From the NCBI GenBank assembly GCA_016839425.1, contig JAEOUI010000196.1:1-7767 (forward strand): DNA of 7,767 bases. Reading direction: 5' to 3'. Made by a program: the position numbers and the translations under genes. The notes beneath the pieces are model-generated. The model was given only the letters and a program-made list of their open reading frames with translations. It searched no databases and was not told where the DNA came from. Numbering within the stretch: the first letter of the stretch is position 1; every line of letters begins with the position of its first letter. This stretch comes from Promethearchaeota archaeon. Its GTDB lineage: Archaea; Asgardarchaeota; Lokiarchaeia; Sigynarchaeales; SOKP01. Shown here piece by piece: positions 1 to 5,964 of this stretch.

Positions 1-14
1 CACATAAATATGTG
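1..14. promoter_or_regulatory. inverted repeat upstream of Hsp20 gene
   Basis: CACATA-AA-TATGTG is a perfect 6-bp inverted repeat with a 2-base centre, 46 bases upstream of the Hsp20 start and just before a TATA-like stretch (GTATAATAAA, 21-30). It could be an operator for a heat-shock regulator. It touches the window edge, so its full extent is unknown, and short AT-rich palindromes arise easily by chance. Confidence 0.25.
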
Positions 15-48
15 ACTTTTGTATAATAAATTAGATAAATAATATTTT

Positions 49-53
49 GGTGA
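49..53 (+). promoter_or_regulatory. ribosome binding site of Hsp20 gene
   Basis: GGTGA lies 6 bases before the ATG at 60. It matches the core of the archaeal Shine-Dalgarno sequence (GGAGGTGATC) and supports this start over the later in-frame Met at residue 50, which lies inside the conserved domain. Confidence 0.6.
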
Positions 54-59
54 ATAAAT

Positions 60-389
60 ATGGAAGAAACTAAAACGGAAATTGAAGAAAGAACCAAAAA
101 GCCGATACTTGCTCCCAAAATATGCTCTTGGACTTCTGAGGACGAACTCCATACTATCATAGAGATCGTGCTTCCTGGTGTTGAAAAAGACACTATAAAG
201 TTAAGAATGAACGAAGAAACTGTATTTGTAGTGGGAGAAGCCGATGATGTGAGATATGTTGGAGGTTATGGCTTATGTTGCGCTGTGGCACCTGAAAAAG
301 CACATTCAACCTATAAGAACGGACTCTTAAGGATAGAAGTACCCTTTTTGGAGGAAAAATTCCACACGGTGGATGTTGCAATAGATTAA
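60..389 (+). CDS. small heat-shock protein, Hsp20/alpha-crystallin family
   Basis: This 109-residue protein is probably an ATP-independent holdase chaperone of the cytoplasm. The alpha-crystallin domain covers most of it. Residues 31-60 (HTIIEIVLPGVEKDTIKLRM..) match the LPGv.kd.IkV opening of the Hsp20 fold. NGLLRIEVP at 87-95 matches the conserved A-x-x-x-n-GvL-x-v-x-vP segment. The N-terminal arm is only about 20 charged residues. The C-terminal tail lacks a clear I-x-I motif (it ends VDVAID), so assembly into large oligomers may be weak or different. A Cys-Cys pair (73-74) sits mid-domain. The gene stands alone, with its own GGTGA site and a T-rich terminator, and converges on the radical SAM gene. 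The family call is firm; the client range is unknown. Confidence 0.85.
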   Translation: MEETKTEIEERTKKPILAPKICSWTSEDELHTIIEIVLPGVEKDTIKLRMNEETVFVVGEADDVRYVGGYGLCCAVAPEKAHSTYKNGLLRIEVPFLEEKFHTVDVAID

Positions 390-396
390 ATCTTCT

Positions 397-415
397 ATTT
401 TTTTTCTTTTTTTTT
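397..415 (+). terminator. oligo-T terminator after Hsp20 gene
   Basis: Eight T, one C and nine T begin 8 bases after the TAA stop. Intrinsic termination in archaea needs mainly such U-rich tracts, with no hairpin required. Confidence 0.55.
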
Positions 416-426
416 AATCATTAGTT

Positions 427-438
427 AAAAAATAAAAA
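427..438 (-). terminator. oligo-T terminator after radical SAM gene
   Basis: Read on the minus strand, TTTTTATTTTTT follows the TAA stop (443-445) by 4 bases. With the plus-strand tract at 397-415 it makes a back-to-back terminator pair between the two converging genes. Confidence 0.5.
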
Positions 439-442
439 TTTT

Positions 443-1564
443 TTAAGAACAAGTATAATAACCATTTACTTTTTTAAGTATATCGTTAACTTCCTTCTTG
501 TGAGAAAATAAAGCGCAGGGAGAATCTTCCGTCTCTAGTAAATAATCTTGTTCCCTGATAATACTAAATAATTCGCTTTCTAAACCTTCCTTTAAAGAGG
601 AGGTTTTCAAATTATGGGTTGCGATATTAGAAACAGGACAAGGCGTTAAATCACCTCTAGGAGTTATGTAAGCAAAACTTCTACCTGCCGAAACGCATCC
701 GCCTTTTATCTCCTCATCCCCGGGTGAATGTAATATGAGAATCTTTTTATTTATGCGATATTTTAGAATGACATCCCTGAATTCTTTTCTTTCGTCTTTC
801 GATAACATTAATTGAGAACCTTCCTCAACAGGCACATATTCCAAAAAAAAAGCAAGTTTAATTCCATTGGAAATTAGATAATCGAGATGCTCTTCTTGCA
901 TCCAGTATCGATAATTAAGTTTGTTTATAGTAATTGATATGCCGTTAATGATTTTATTTTTATTTAATGCCGAAATTGTTGAAATTGCTTTTTCGTATAC
1001 TCCATTACCCCGCCTTTGATTGGTTAAATCTTGATTTCCTTCAATGCTAACCATAACAACAGCATTGTGAAGTTTTTTAAGCTTTTCGATATCTCCGGAT
1101 TTTAGAGTCGTACCATTAGTAAAAAAAGCAAAAATTCTATCCTTGAATGTGGAACAAATCGATAATATGTCTGGAACTAAGAAAGGTTCCCCGCCAGCAA
1201 TTATAAACCCAAAAACCCCGAGATCTGCTGCTTGTTTTATTATGTCTTTCCATTCATTTAAGGAAAGAGAGTTATTAATCGATCTCCTCGATAGAGTCCC
1301 TGTTGCCGCCGCGTAACACCCGCTACACGAAAGGTTACACGATGAGGTGACGCCCAATATTAGGATCGGTGGGATCTTAACATCTTCGAGAAGTAATCTT
1401 TCTCTAGTGCTTCGAGCGCTCAAATAAGTTCTGGATAATTTCACCATCGAAGGATAACTGCTTGGTTTTTTCAAGATAGAGGAGAAAATTACTCTCGAAA
1501 TATATGGATCAATATTAGAAAAAAAGTTCTTCAAATAACCTCGATTACTAGTTTTTACAACCAT
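443..1564 (-). CDS. radical SAM protein with C-terminal SPASM/twitch-like cysteines
   Basis: The 373-residue enzyme should use a 4Fe-4S cluster to cleave S-adenosylmethionine and start radical chemistry on an unknown substrate. The signature CX3CX2C is Cys76, Cys80 and Cys83 (CNLSCSGCYA), followed by the SAM-binding GGEP at 124-127 and a TNGTTL strand at 149-154. Past the core, GGC (290), PCP (309), SPC (350) and Cys372 could bind an auxiliary Fe-S cluster, as in SPASM or twitch domains. The segment AYITPRGDLTPCPVS is typical of that family, which includes peptide-modifying enzymes and AhbD-like heme synthases. An AT-rich leader with no Shine-Dalgarno precedes the ATG. An in-frame stop at 1577-1579 excludes a longer form. 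No partner gene lies in the same transcription unit. The class is firm and the substrate open. Confidence 0.85.
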   Translation of the reverse strand: MVVKTSNRGYLKNFFSNIDPYISRVIFSSILKKPSSYPSMVKLSRTYLSARSTRERLLLEDVKIPPILILGVTSSCNLSCSGCYAAATGTLSRRSINNSLSLNEWKDIIKQAADLGVFGFIIAGGEPFLVPDILSICSTFKDRIFAFFTNGTTLKSGDIEKLKKLHNAVVMVSIEGNQDLTNQRRGNGVYEKAISTISALNKNKIINGISITINKLNYRYWMQEEHLDYLISNGIKLAFFLEYVPVEEGSQLMLSKDERKEFRDVILKYRINKKILILHSPGDEEIKGGCVSAGRSFAYITPRGDLTPCPVSNIATHNLKTSSLKEGLESELFSIIREQDYLLETEDSPCALFSHKKEVNDILKKVNGYYTCS

Positions 1565-1635
1565 TATATGTAAATATTAATATAATAAATATTAAAAACT
1601 TCAAGAGACCAAAATTTAAATTTCAGGTTAGAATA

Positions 1636-1785
1636 ATGATTTCTTCTAAGGATTTAAATCAAGAAATAAACGATTATTTGGAAGTCATTTATAAATAATT
1701 TATAGCTTATAAAGAGTATACTTTTATGTACAATATCCTTAATAGATTACTTGATGAGTCAAACATCATGATTTTAATAACTTGA
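1636..1785 (+). pseudogene. possible decayed 5' end of a DtxR-family metal-dependent regulator
   Basis: An ATG at 1636, with AGGT at 1625-1628 before it, opens a 20-codon frame ending in DYLEVIYK and then TAA (1696-1698). The same frame continues with KEYTFMYNILNRLLDES up to TGA at 1783-1785. From memory this follows the DtxR/MntR N-terminus (EDYLeaIYeL...KGYVrvsdIAerLgVs..sV) almost residue for residue: DYLE-IY, a K.Y, then I..RL at the right distances, with the first stop where the family has Leu (TTA to TAA is one change). Nothing resembling the rest of the helix-turn-helix or the metal-binding domain follows. It could instead be a 20-codon leader peptide or chance similarity in AT-rich DNA. 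Confidence 0.35.
1688..1713 (+). promoter_or_regulatory. cluster of TATA-type boxes upstream of the small ORF
   Basis: TTTATAAA (1688-1695), TTTATAG (1699-1705) and CTTATAAA (1706-1713) lie in tandem. The last would place a transcript start near 1735-1740, giving a leader of roughly 60 bases for the ORF at 1796. The call rests on sequence only, in a background rich in A and T. Confidence 0.3.
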
Positions 1786-1789
1786 GGGA
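1784..1789 (+). promoter_or_regulatory. ribosome binding site of the 59-codon ORF
   Basis: GAGGGA ends 6 bases before the ATG at 1796. This is good Shine-Dalgarno spacing and the main reason to treat the short frame as a gene. Confidence 0.45.
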
Positions 1790-1795
1790 TACTGA

Positions 1796-1975
1796 ATGTT
1801 GGTAGAAAAAAAAAATCTAGAAGGTTTTGAAGAAAAAAAACTTATTATTCAAAAAATTCAAGAACAACTTGAACAATTCACACCCTTTCAATTAAAAAAT
1901 GTTATACTTGACTTGGTTAAAAACGACGATCTTGAAACTTTAAGAATTTATTCCAGGCAACTCGAATCAATGTGA
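1796..1975 (+). CDS. small protein of unknown function (59 aa)
   Basis: The frame runs from ATG (1796-1798) to TGA (1973-1975). It encodes a charged, probably all-helical soluble peptide, starting MLVEKKNLEGFEEKK and ending SRQLESM. The middle (residues about 13-57) has spaced Ile, Leu, Val and Phe among Lys, Glu and Gln, as in two amphipathic helices joined at FTPFQ (28-32). There is no signal peptide, no membrane segment and no Cys. I do not recognise the family. Support comes from the GAGGGA site, the protein-like composition despite high AT, and the lack of any better reading of this stretch. It lies divergent from the radical SAM gene, with a decayed regulator start in between. It could be a small regulator, a toxin or antitoxin partner, or a fortuitous frame. 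Confidence 0.5.
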   Translation: MLVEKKNLEGFEEKKLIIQKIQEQLEQFTPFQLKNVILDLVKNDDLETLRIYSRQLESM

Positions 1976-2013
1976 TATTACACAAAAGAATTAAAATTAG
2001 AGATTTTATCCGA

Positions 2014-2163
2014 TTATTCACTTTTTTTATCTTTCTTTTCTTTCTTTGGGACTATTCCAAAAGAAGGAGCTCGTTTTTAGCCTTTAACGGGTAAAACATG
2101 TTGCATCGTCTTTATGAGAGCCTCTAGAAGCTACCATCGCCGTTTTTTGAACGAACCATAACT
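2014..2163 (-). pseudogene. in-frame continuation of the arrestin-like gene, broken by stops
   Basis: Directly after the TAG that ends the 121-codon frame, the same frame reads SYGSFKKRRW, TAG (2131-2133), LLEALIKTMQHVLPVKG, TAA (2077-2079), then KRAPSFGIVPKKEKKDKKSE and a final TAA (2014-2016). From memory, the pattern LEA.IKT...(V/L)PVKG.KR....IV resembles the strand after the linker in Spo0M/arrestin-like domains (YlkA.ldip...dVKGkkei.iv), and the Lys-rich end looks like a genuine C-terminus. From 2529 to 2014 the whole is 172 codons with no frameshift. I infer that it was once one protein of about 171 residues, now carrying three nonsense codons. Reading of the two TAGs as an amino acid is a less likely alternative, because the third stop is TAA. 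Confidence 0.55.
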
Positions 2164-2529
2164 CTAATCTCCAATCTTTAATCTTATTTTTCTTTTTTTT
2201 GACCAAAAACTTGGCATTTTTATTTTGAACTTAATTTCCTTTTTTTCTCCAGATTTGATCTTATCTGCTTTTACAAGTTCTTCTTCTTTAAGCGTTTTCT
2301 TGCGATCCTCGTATTTTTTTGTTTCTTCACCGGATTCTGGATCCTGATAGATTACTTTCTCCAAGTATAGTTCATTTATTTTTAAAATGGCTTTTTTCAA
2401 CTTCTTATCCTTTTTATCGCGATTTTCCAGAATAAAAACTCCCTCAATCTCGTCGTTAGGTTGGAGTGTTTCAGGAGCTTTTTCGATTTTATAAACACAG
2501 TAAATATCAGTTCCTATGAAATTTACCAT
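2164..2529 (-). CDS. arrestin-like / Spo0M-like protein, N-terminal part
   Basis: The 121-residue product is rich in Lys and Glu and has no membrane segment. It follows the arrestin N-like pattern: YKIEKAPETLQPNDEIEGVFIL at 13-34 (the P-x-D-x-I-x-G start of the sandwich), KLKKAILKINELYLEK at 43-58, and IKSGEKKEIKFKIKMP at 91-106, the equivalent of the arrestin v..Ge.kefpFsi.iP strand. It stops shortly after that, whereas the family continues with a further strand set, and homologous-looking sequence does continue in frame past the TAG. It is the only gene here ending in TAG. No good ribosome binding site precedes the ATG (AAGG is only 2 bases away). Arrestin-fold proteins act as scaffolds for membrane trafficking in eukaryotes; their role in archaea is unknown. 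It is probably a pseudogene or a truncated protein. Confidence 0.6.
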   Translation of the reverse strand: MVNFIGTDIYCVYKIEKAPETLQPNDEIEGVFILENRDKKDKKLKKAILKINELYLEKVIYQDPESGEETKKYEDRKKTLKEEELVKADKIKSGEKKEIKFKIKMPSFWSKKRKIRLKIGD

Positions 2530-2637
2530 AACCTTATTTATATTGTCAGAATTTTAAGAAATAATAGAGTGAAACTAATTATTTCAATGTAATTTATTGA
2601 AAAGCAAATAAAACTAATAAATAAGAACAAAAGAATT

Positions 2638-3513
2638 TTATTCTAAATCTAGAGGGTTTTCGATCATTGAATCTATTCCCAACTTATTTGCATATTTGAT
2701 TATATATTTGGTTCGTTTCTGGTGTGTCACATCTAAAGCTATTGCTGCAGGAATCATCAAGAAAGTCAATATGAATGGAATTAAAGGCCAGAAAATAACA
2801 TACATCACATAAATACCAATAAAATCAGAACTTGTTGATAGAGATGATGCGAAATTAAAAATAAATTGATAATAATTAAATAATACTGCTATTCCTGCAT
2901 AACCTTTTAGAATCTGCATGTACCAATTTCCAACGCTTCGCAACTCGACTGGATTAGACTTGCTTCTAACGAGATTTTTATTCGTATAAATTATACCAGC
3001 ATCGTTTAAGAAATAGGCTCCAGAAAAAAGTCCCATTCCTATGATAGAAAACCAAGGTAACAACCACAATAGAACGAATATAGGACTGATGGTGTTTGAT
3101 ATATTTCCATAAACAATTAAATCGCTTAGATTGGGATCGTTGTATAAATTGAAGATGAAATTCATTGACATGAGAGCAGGAAAAAGTAATTTTCCAAAGA
3201 TCTTATTAAATTTTTGAGACCTTGGTTTGCTTCTTACTCCGTAGATCATTTTTCTACCGATTGTTTTTTTATGTAAGAATAAAAACAACGGTCCAGTTAC
3301 ATATCCAAACAAAATTGCTGCAATCGTTGAGAGAAGGGAAAGCAAAAAAAATATAATGCATCCATCAATAATGATGTCTCCTGTTGATAATTGAAAGAAA
3401 CGAGCTCGAGGGATCATAAAATATTCAATAATTGCACCTACCATTATTAACAAACTTATGAGAATGTATGAAAGAGCCCATTTCTTGTATCTTTTCAATT
3501 TAGAACTCGTCAT
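2638..3513 (-). CDS. multi-spanning membrane protein of unknown function
   Basis: This 291-residue integral membrane protein shows about six hydrophobic stretches, at residues 13-33, 48-80 (long, possibly two), 107-124, 142-169, 204-223 and 231-260. There is no cleavable signal peptide; the N-terminus is basic (MTSSKLKRYKKW), which favours the inside. A basic loop (82-104) and a second one (178-192, TNKNLVRSKSNPVEL) would face the cytoplasm, as would the C-terminal tail TKYIIKYANKLGIDSMIENP. The spans contain few charged residues and show no transporter, protease or kinase motif I recognise. It lies 108 bases downstream of the arrestin-like start region and 164 bases from the flavoenzyme stop, so it is probably transcribed alone. 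I cannot assign a family. That it is coding is clear from length and composition. Confidence 0.75.
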   Translation of the reverse strand: MTSSKLKRYKKWALSYILISLLIMVGAIIEYFMIPRARFFQLSTGDIIIDGCIIFFLLSLLSTIAAILFGYVTGPLFLFLHKKTIGRKMIYGVRSKPRSQKFNKIFGKLLFPALMSMNFIFNLYNDPNLSDLIVYGNISNTISPIFVLLWLLPWFSIIGMGLFSGAYFLNDAGIIYTNKNLVRSKSNPVELRSVGNWYMQILKGYAGIAVLFNYYQFIFNFASSLSTSSDFIGIYVMYVIFWPLIPFILTFLMIPAAIALDVTHQKRTKYIIKYANKLGIDSMIENPLDLE

Positions 3514-3604
3514 AATTAAATCCGTATATGCATTTAATGTATTTTATTCAATCTCGTTAAAATTCGTGCTTTTATTTTGTGAAGAATTAAAGCATTACTT
3601 ATTT

Positions 3605-3611
3605 AAAAAAA
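3605..3611 (-). terminator. oligo-T tract after the flavoenzyme gene
   Basis: Seven T on the minus strand lie about 66 bases past the TGA stop (3678-3680). It is a plausible archaeal terminator and the longest T run before the membrane-protein gene. The rest of 3514-3677 is plain AT-rich sequence in which I cannot single out one promoter. Confidence 0.3.
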
Positions 3612-3677
3612 TGGAATAATAGATTATATCTAATTTAATTTATTTCTATATAAAACTTTAGATAAGATTAGGAAATA

Positions 3678-5192
3678 TCAGTGGTGATGATGGTGGTGAG
3701 TTTTTATGTTAACTGGACGAAGAGCGCCAATAGCCCACCCTGTAACCTCGTTTAAGGAAGGATGGATAACCATTGAATGATATATTGGCATAAAGGTCCC
3801 CCCTTCGGGACAGGCGCTTGCGGCTCTTGGTAGTAGATCTTCGTCTGTTTCCTCCTCCATGAAGTTGCAAGAAAATCCAGAATTCATCAAATATACAAAC
3901 GGTTGAACTAAAAGGGCGGCATGAGGCCCAACTACATGCACACCTAAGATTCTATACGATTTGTCTATGACAAGTTTTACAAAACCGTCGTCGTCGCTGC
4001 CTTCTTCAAATCCCATAGCATACCCCTTTGCAACATAAGAATAATGCTTTTTTGCCACATAAATTTCTTTCCCCGCAGCGATCGCTTGGGCTTCGGTCAT
4101 ACCCACATGCCCAATTTGGGGGTAAGTATATATGGCCCAAGGAACCGAGGAGTAATCTACTTTCTTCTTTTCTTCTCCAAAAATATTATTGGTACATATA
4201 TCAGCCTCGTAATTTGCCTTGTGCCTGAATTGATACTTTCCGTTAGCGTCGCCAAGACACCAAATGTTTTCTGCGCTAGTTTCTAAGTATTCGTTGGTTT
4301 TTATCCACCCTCGTTCGTCGATTTCTACGCCCGCATTCTCCACTTTAAGGATATCTGTGTTTGATTTCAAACCAGTGGCTATGAAAATCTCCTCTGCTTC
4401 GAGTTCTTCTTCTTCACCACTTTTTTGATCCTTTATGATAATTCTCTTATATCCTTTTTTGAGACTCGCCTCAATGGCACGATGGTTCGTATATACTTCC
4501 ATATGTTTCTTAAAATTTTGTTCTACAAACTCGCTGAGTTCTGGTTCTTCCGTAGATAAAAGTCTTGGTAGCATTTCTACTATAGTTACATCCGTGCCAA
4601 AAGCAGAAAACACATGGGAAAATTCCGCAGCAATGACACCTCCTCCTACCATAATCAAGCTCTTCCAAGGTTTCTTTGGAAATTTATCCCCAAAAAAACT
4701 TTCGCTGGTAACATACCCTGTTTCCTCTAAACCATTAATTGGAGGGATGAACGATCGTGCACCCGAGGAAATCACGATTCTCTTGCCATTAAATTTTTCC
4801 AAAACCTCTTCTTCTCCTTGCATTTTGACTTGAATACCATATTTTCCTGTAAATTCACCGTTCCCTTGATATAGCTTTAAATTTGGAACCTCTTTCAATC
4901 CTTCTTCTATCTCTTTATTTTGGTCAATCTGGTTCCACATTCTCTGGGATATTAAGTCCCAATCGAAATCCTTGAAAGTAAATTCTAATCCTACCTTCCG
5001 TGCGTGTTCTGCTTCTCTTATCACATCTGCAGGATATACTAAAATTTTTGAGGGAATACAACCCCTATTTAAGCAGGTTCCACCCATTTTTGAATTTTCA
5101 ACGAGAGCACATTTTAAGCCCATATTAATTCCTGTATTTAAAACGCTTAAACCCGCACCACTACCGATGACTACGAGATCGAATGTTTCCAT
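3678..5192 (-). CDS. FAD/NAD disulfide oxidoreductase, dihydrolipoamide dehydrogenase-like, natural His6 C-terminus
   Basis: This 504-residue enzyme is a class I flavin disulfide reductase. FAD binds at the N-terminal GSGAG (10-14) with Glu32. The redox disulfide is Cys40/Cys45 in GGTCLNRGCIPSK. The NAD Rossmann motif is GGGVIAAEF (183-191), with Glu206 (VEMLPR) at the position that usually favours NADH over NADPH. FAD is gripped again by CLGDANG (312-318), and HPSLNE (477-482) supplies the catalytic His-Glu pair of the dimer interface. Between about 436 and 476 it is some 15-20 residues longer than ordinary dihydrolipoamide dehydrogenases, with Cys442 and Cys461. The tail NIKT is followed by six His and TGA. 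No lipoyl enzyme, E1/E2 or Mer gene is near, so the disulfide substrate is unknown; a metal or thiol stress role is inference. Its GC looks higher than the methyltransferase gene beside it. Confidence 0.85.
   Translation of the reverse strand: METFDLVVIGSGAGLSVLNTGINMGLKCALVENSKMGGTCLNRGCIPSKILVYPADVIREAEHARKVGLEFTFKDFDWDLISQRMWNQIDQNKEIEEGLKEVPNLKLYQGNGEFTGKYGIQVKMQGEEEVLEKFNGKRIVISSGARSFIPPINGLEETGYVTSESFFGDKFPKKPWKSLIMVGGGVIAAEFSHVFSAFGTDVTIVEMLPRLLSTEEPELSEFVEQNFKKHMEVYTNHRAIEASLKKGYKRIIIKDQKSGEEEELEAEEIFIATGLKSNTDILKVENAGVEIDERGWIKTNEYLETSAENIWCLGDANGKYQFRHKANYEADICTNNIFGEEKKKVDYSSVPWAIYTYPQIGHVGMTEAQAIAAGKEIYVAKKHYSYVAKGYAMGFEEGSDDDGFVKLVIDKSYRILGVHVVGPHAALLVQPFVYLMNSGFSCNFMEEETDEDLLPRAASACPEGGTFMPIYHSMVIHPSLNEVTGWAIGALRPVNIKTHHHHHH
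3681..3698 (-). other. hexahistidine tail codons
   Basis: The minus strand reads CAC CAC CAT CAT CAC CAC, followed directly by the TGA stop. It encodes His499-504 and could bind Ni, Zn, Cu or Co. The mixed codons, the lack of a linker (NIKT precedes it) and ordinary AT-rich archaeal sequence right after the stop argue that it is native and not an expression tag. Confidence 0.85.
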
Positions 5193-5214
5193 ATCATTTT
5201 TTAGATTTGTTTTT

Positions 5215-5222
5215 CTTATAAA
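5215..5222 (-). promoter_or_regulatory. TATA box of the flavoenzyme gene, leaderless start likely
   Basis: TTTATAAG on the minus strand is centred about 26 bases upstream of the ATG at 5192. That is the usual archaeal distance from TATA centre to transcript start, so the mRNA should begin at or within a few bases of the start codon. No Shine-Dalgarno is present between them (the leader reads AAAAAATGAT), which agrees. Confidence 0.5.
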
Positions 5223-5239
5223 CTTAACCTTAATGAGAT

Positions 5240-5246
5240 AAAAAAA
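5240..5246 (-). terminator. oligo-T tract after the methyltransferase-like gene
   Basis: Seven T on the minus strand lie about 42 bases after the TAA stop (5288-5290), just before the promoter of the flavoenzyme gene. This supports separate transcription of the two. Confidence 0.4.
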
Positions 5247-5287
5247 TAAGTAAAATCATTAACTATTTGAAATTTAAACTATCCAAG

Positions 5288-5899
5288 TTAATAATGATTA
5301 TCTCTTAAATGTATATTTTTAGAAAAAGATTTTTTATTATTATCAATATTATGATATATCTTTTTTGGAAATCCAATCCAACGCGGCACTTGCATCATAT
5401 AGTTAATATATCTTTCTTTAAATTCTGAAATTAAATGCTTTTCTTCAAATTTTGCGAAGTATGAATAAAGACCAATTATTCCCATAAAATATATCAATCC
5501 AATAATCGAAAAGGTCACAATTTCAAGACTAAGATATAACAATATTGCGCTTAAATATATTGGATGACGAGAATATCGAAATGGTCCATTTATTATTACA
5601 TTTGGTGGATTCCTTATCTGAGAATATATCATTTTTAAACTTTTTTTAGCGATTATTAAAGCAATAATTATTATTGGAATAACTACTACAATTCTGAGAT
5701 ACCATATTATGATATTTTGAATCGAAGAAGATAATTGGAATAGGCATAAATCTAGTATTACTATCGATATGAAACCAAAAAAACAGATTAATTGTTTTAA
5801 ATCGCAATTTGATGATGTCTTTCCTAAATCATTGAGATTTTCATATTTTACTTTATTGTTTTGTGATTTCTTCTTTTTCGAAATATTGTTTAATATCAT
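5288..5899 (-). CDS. isoprenylcysteine carboxyl methyltransferase / phospholipid methyltransferase-like membrane protein
   Basis: The 203-residue protein has four hydrophobic spans (about 36-55, 63-84, 112-129, 131-148) after a basic soluble N-terminus. The C-terminal half has the family's SAM-binding signature: NGPFRYSRHPIYLSAIL (104-120, key RHP 111-113 and Tyr115), Glu152-Glu153 in FEEKHL, and F..RY..Y..QVPRW (160-174). This fold transfers a methyl group from S-adenosylmethionine to membrane-bound substrates (prenyl-cysteine, lipids). In prokaryotes the substrate is usually unknown and prenylated proteins are not expected by default. The start has a strong GAGGTGA site. The gene is divergent from the HxlR regulator, which may control it. 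It looks more AT-rich than the flavoenzyme gene. The N-terminus (1-33), rich in Lys and Asn, is longer than typical. The superfamily is secure; the substrate is not. Confidence 0.75.
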   Translation of the reverse strand: MILNNISKKKKSQNNKVKYENLNDLGKTSSNCDLKQLICFFGFISIVILDLCLFQLSSSIQNIIIWYLRIVVVIPIIIIALIIAKKSLKMIYSQIRNPPNVIINGPFRYSRHPIYLSAILLYLSLEIVTFSIIGLIYFMGIIGLYSYFAKFEEKHLISEFKERYINYMMQVPRWIGFPKKIYHNIDNNKKSFSKNIHLRDNHY

Positions 5900-5903
5900 T
5901 TTT

Positions 5904-5910
5904 TCACCTC
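5904..5910 (-). promoter_or_regulatory. strong ribosome binding site of the methyltransferase-like gene
   Basis: The minus strand reads GAGGTGA, 4 bases before the ATG at 5899. It is the best Shine-Dalgarno match in the window and shows that this organism uses leadered as well as apparently leaderless mRNAs. Confidence 0.7.
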
Positions 5911-5964
5911 TAATTTAACGATATATTTTTTATATTAACTATAAATAAAATATTTAATACATTA

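Noticed and set aside
1751..1795. C/D-box guide RNA or hammerhead-like motif (TTGATGAG ... CTGA)
   Set aside because: The C box lacks the usual purine, no convincing D'/C' pair lies between, the hammerhead GAAA core is missing, and the stretch includes the ribosome binding site of the small ORF.
3620..3632. Short inverted repeat TAGAT-TAT-ATCTA between the flavoenzyme and membrane-protein genes
   Set aside because: Five-bp arms in very AT-rich DNA are expected by chance, and there is no nearby regulator gene or fixed promoter to give it meaning.
3681..3698. Cloning-vector contamination as the source of the six His codons
   Set aside because: Codons are mixed, no linker or protease site precedes them, and the sequence after the stop is AT-rich like the rest of the window with no vector features.
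4435..4833. Plus-strand open frame of 132 codons inside the flavoenzyme gene, with others at 4028-4286 and 4972-5241
   Set aside because: They run antisense to a well-conserved enzyme with all its motifs on the minus strand, and show no recognisable domain or ribosome binding site; they are shadows of that gene.
3678..5192. Mercuric reductase (MerA)
   Set aside because: No N-terminal heavy-metal domain, no terminal Cys-Cys pair and no mer genes nearby; the general fold is shared with dihydrolipoamide dehydrogenase, so only the superfamily is called.
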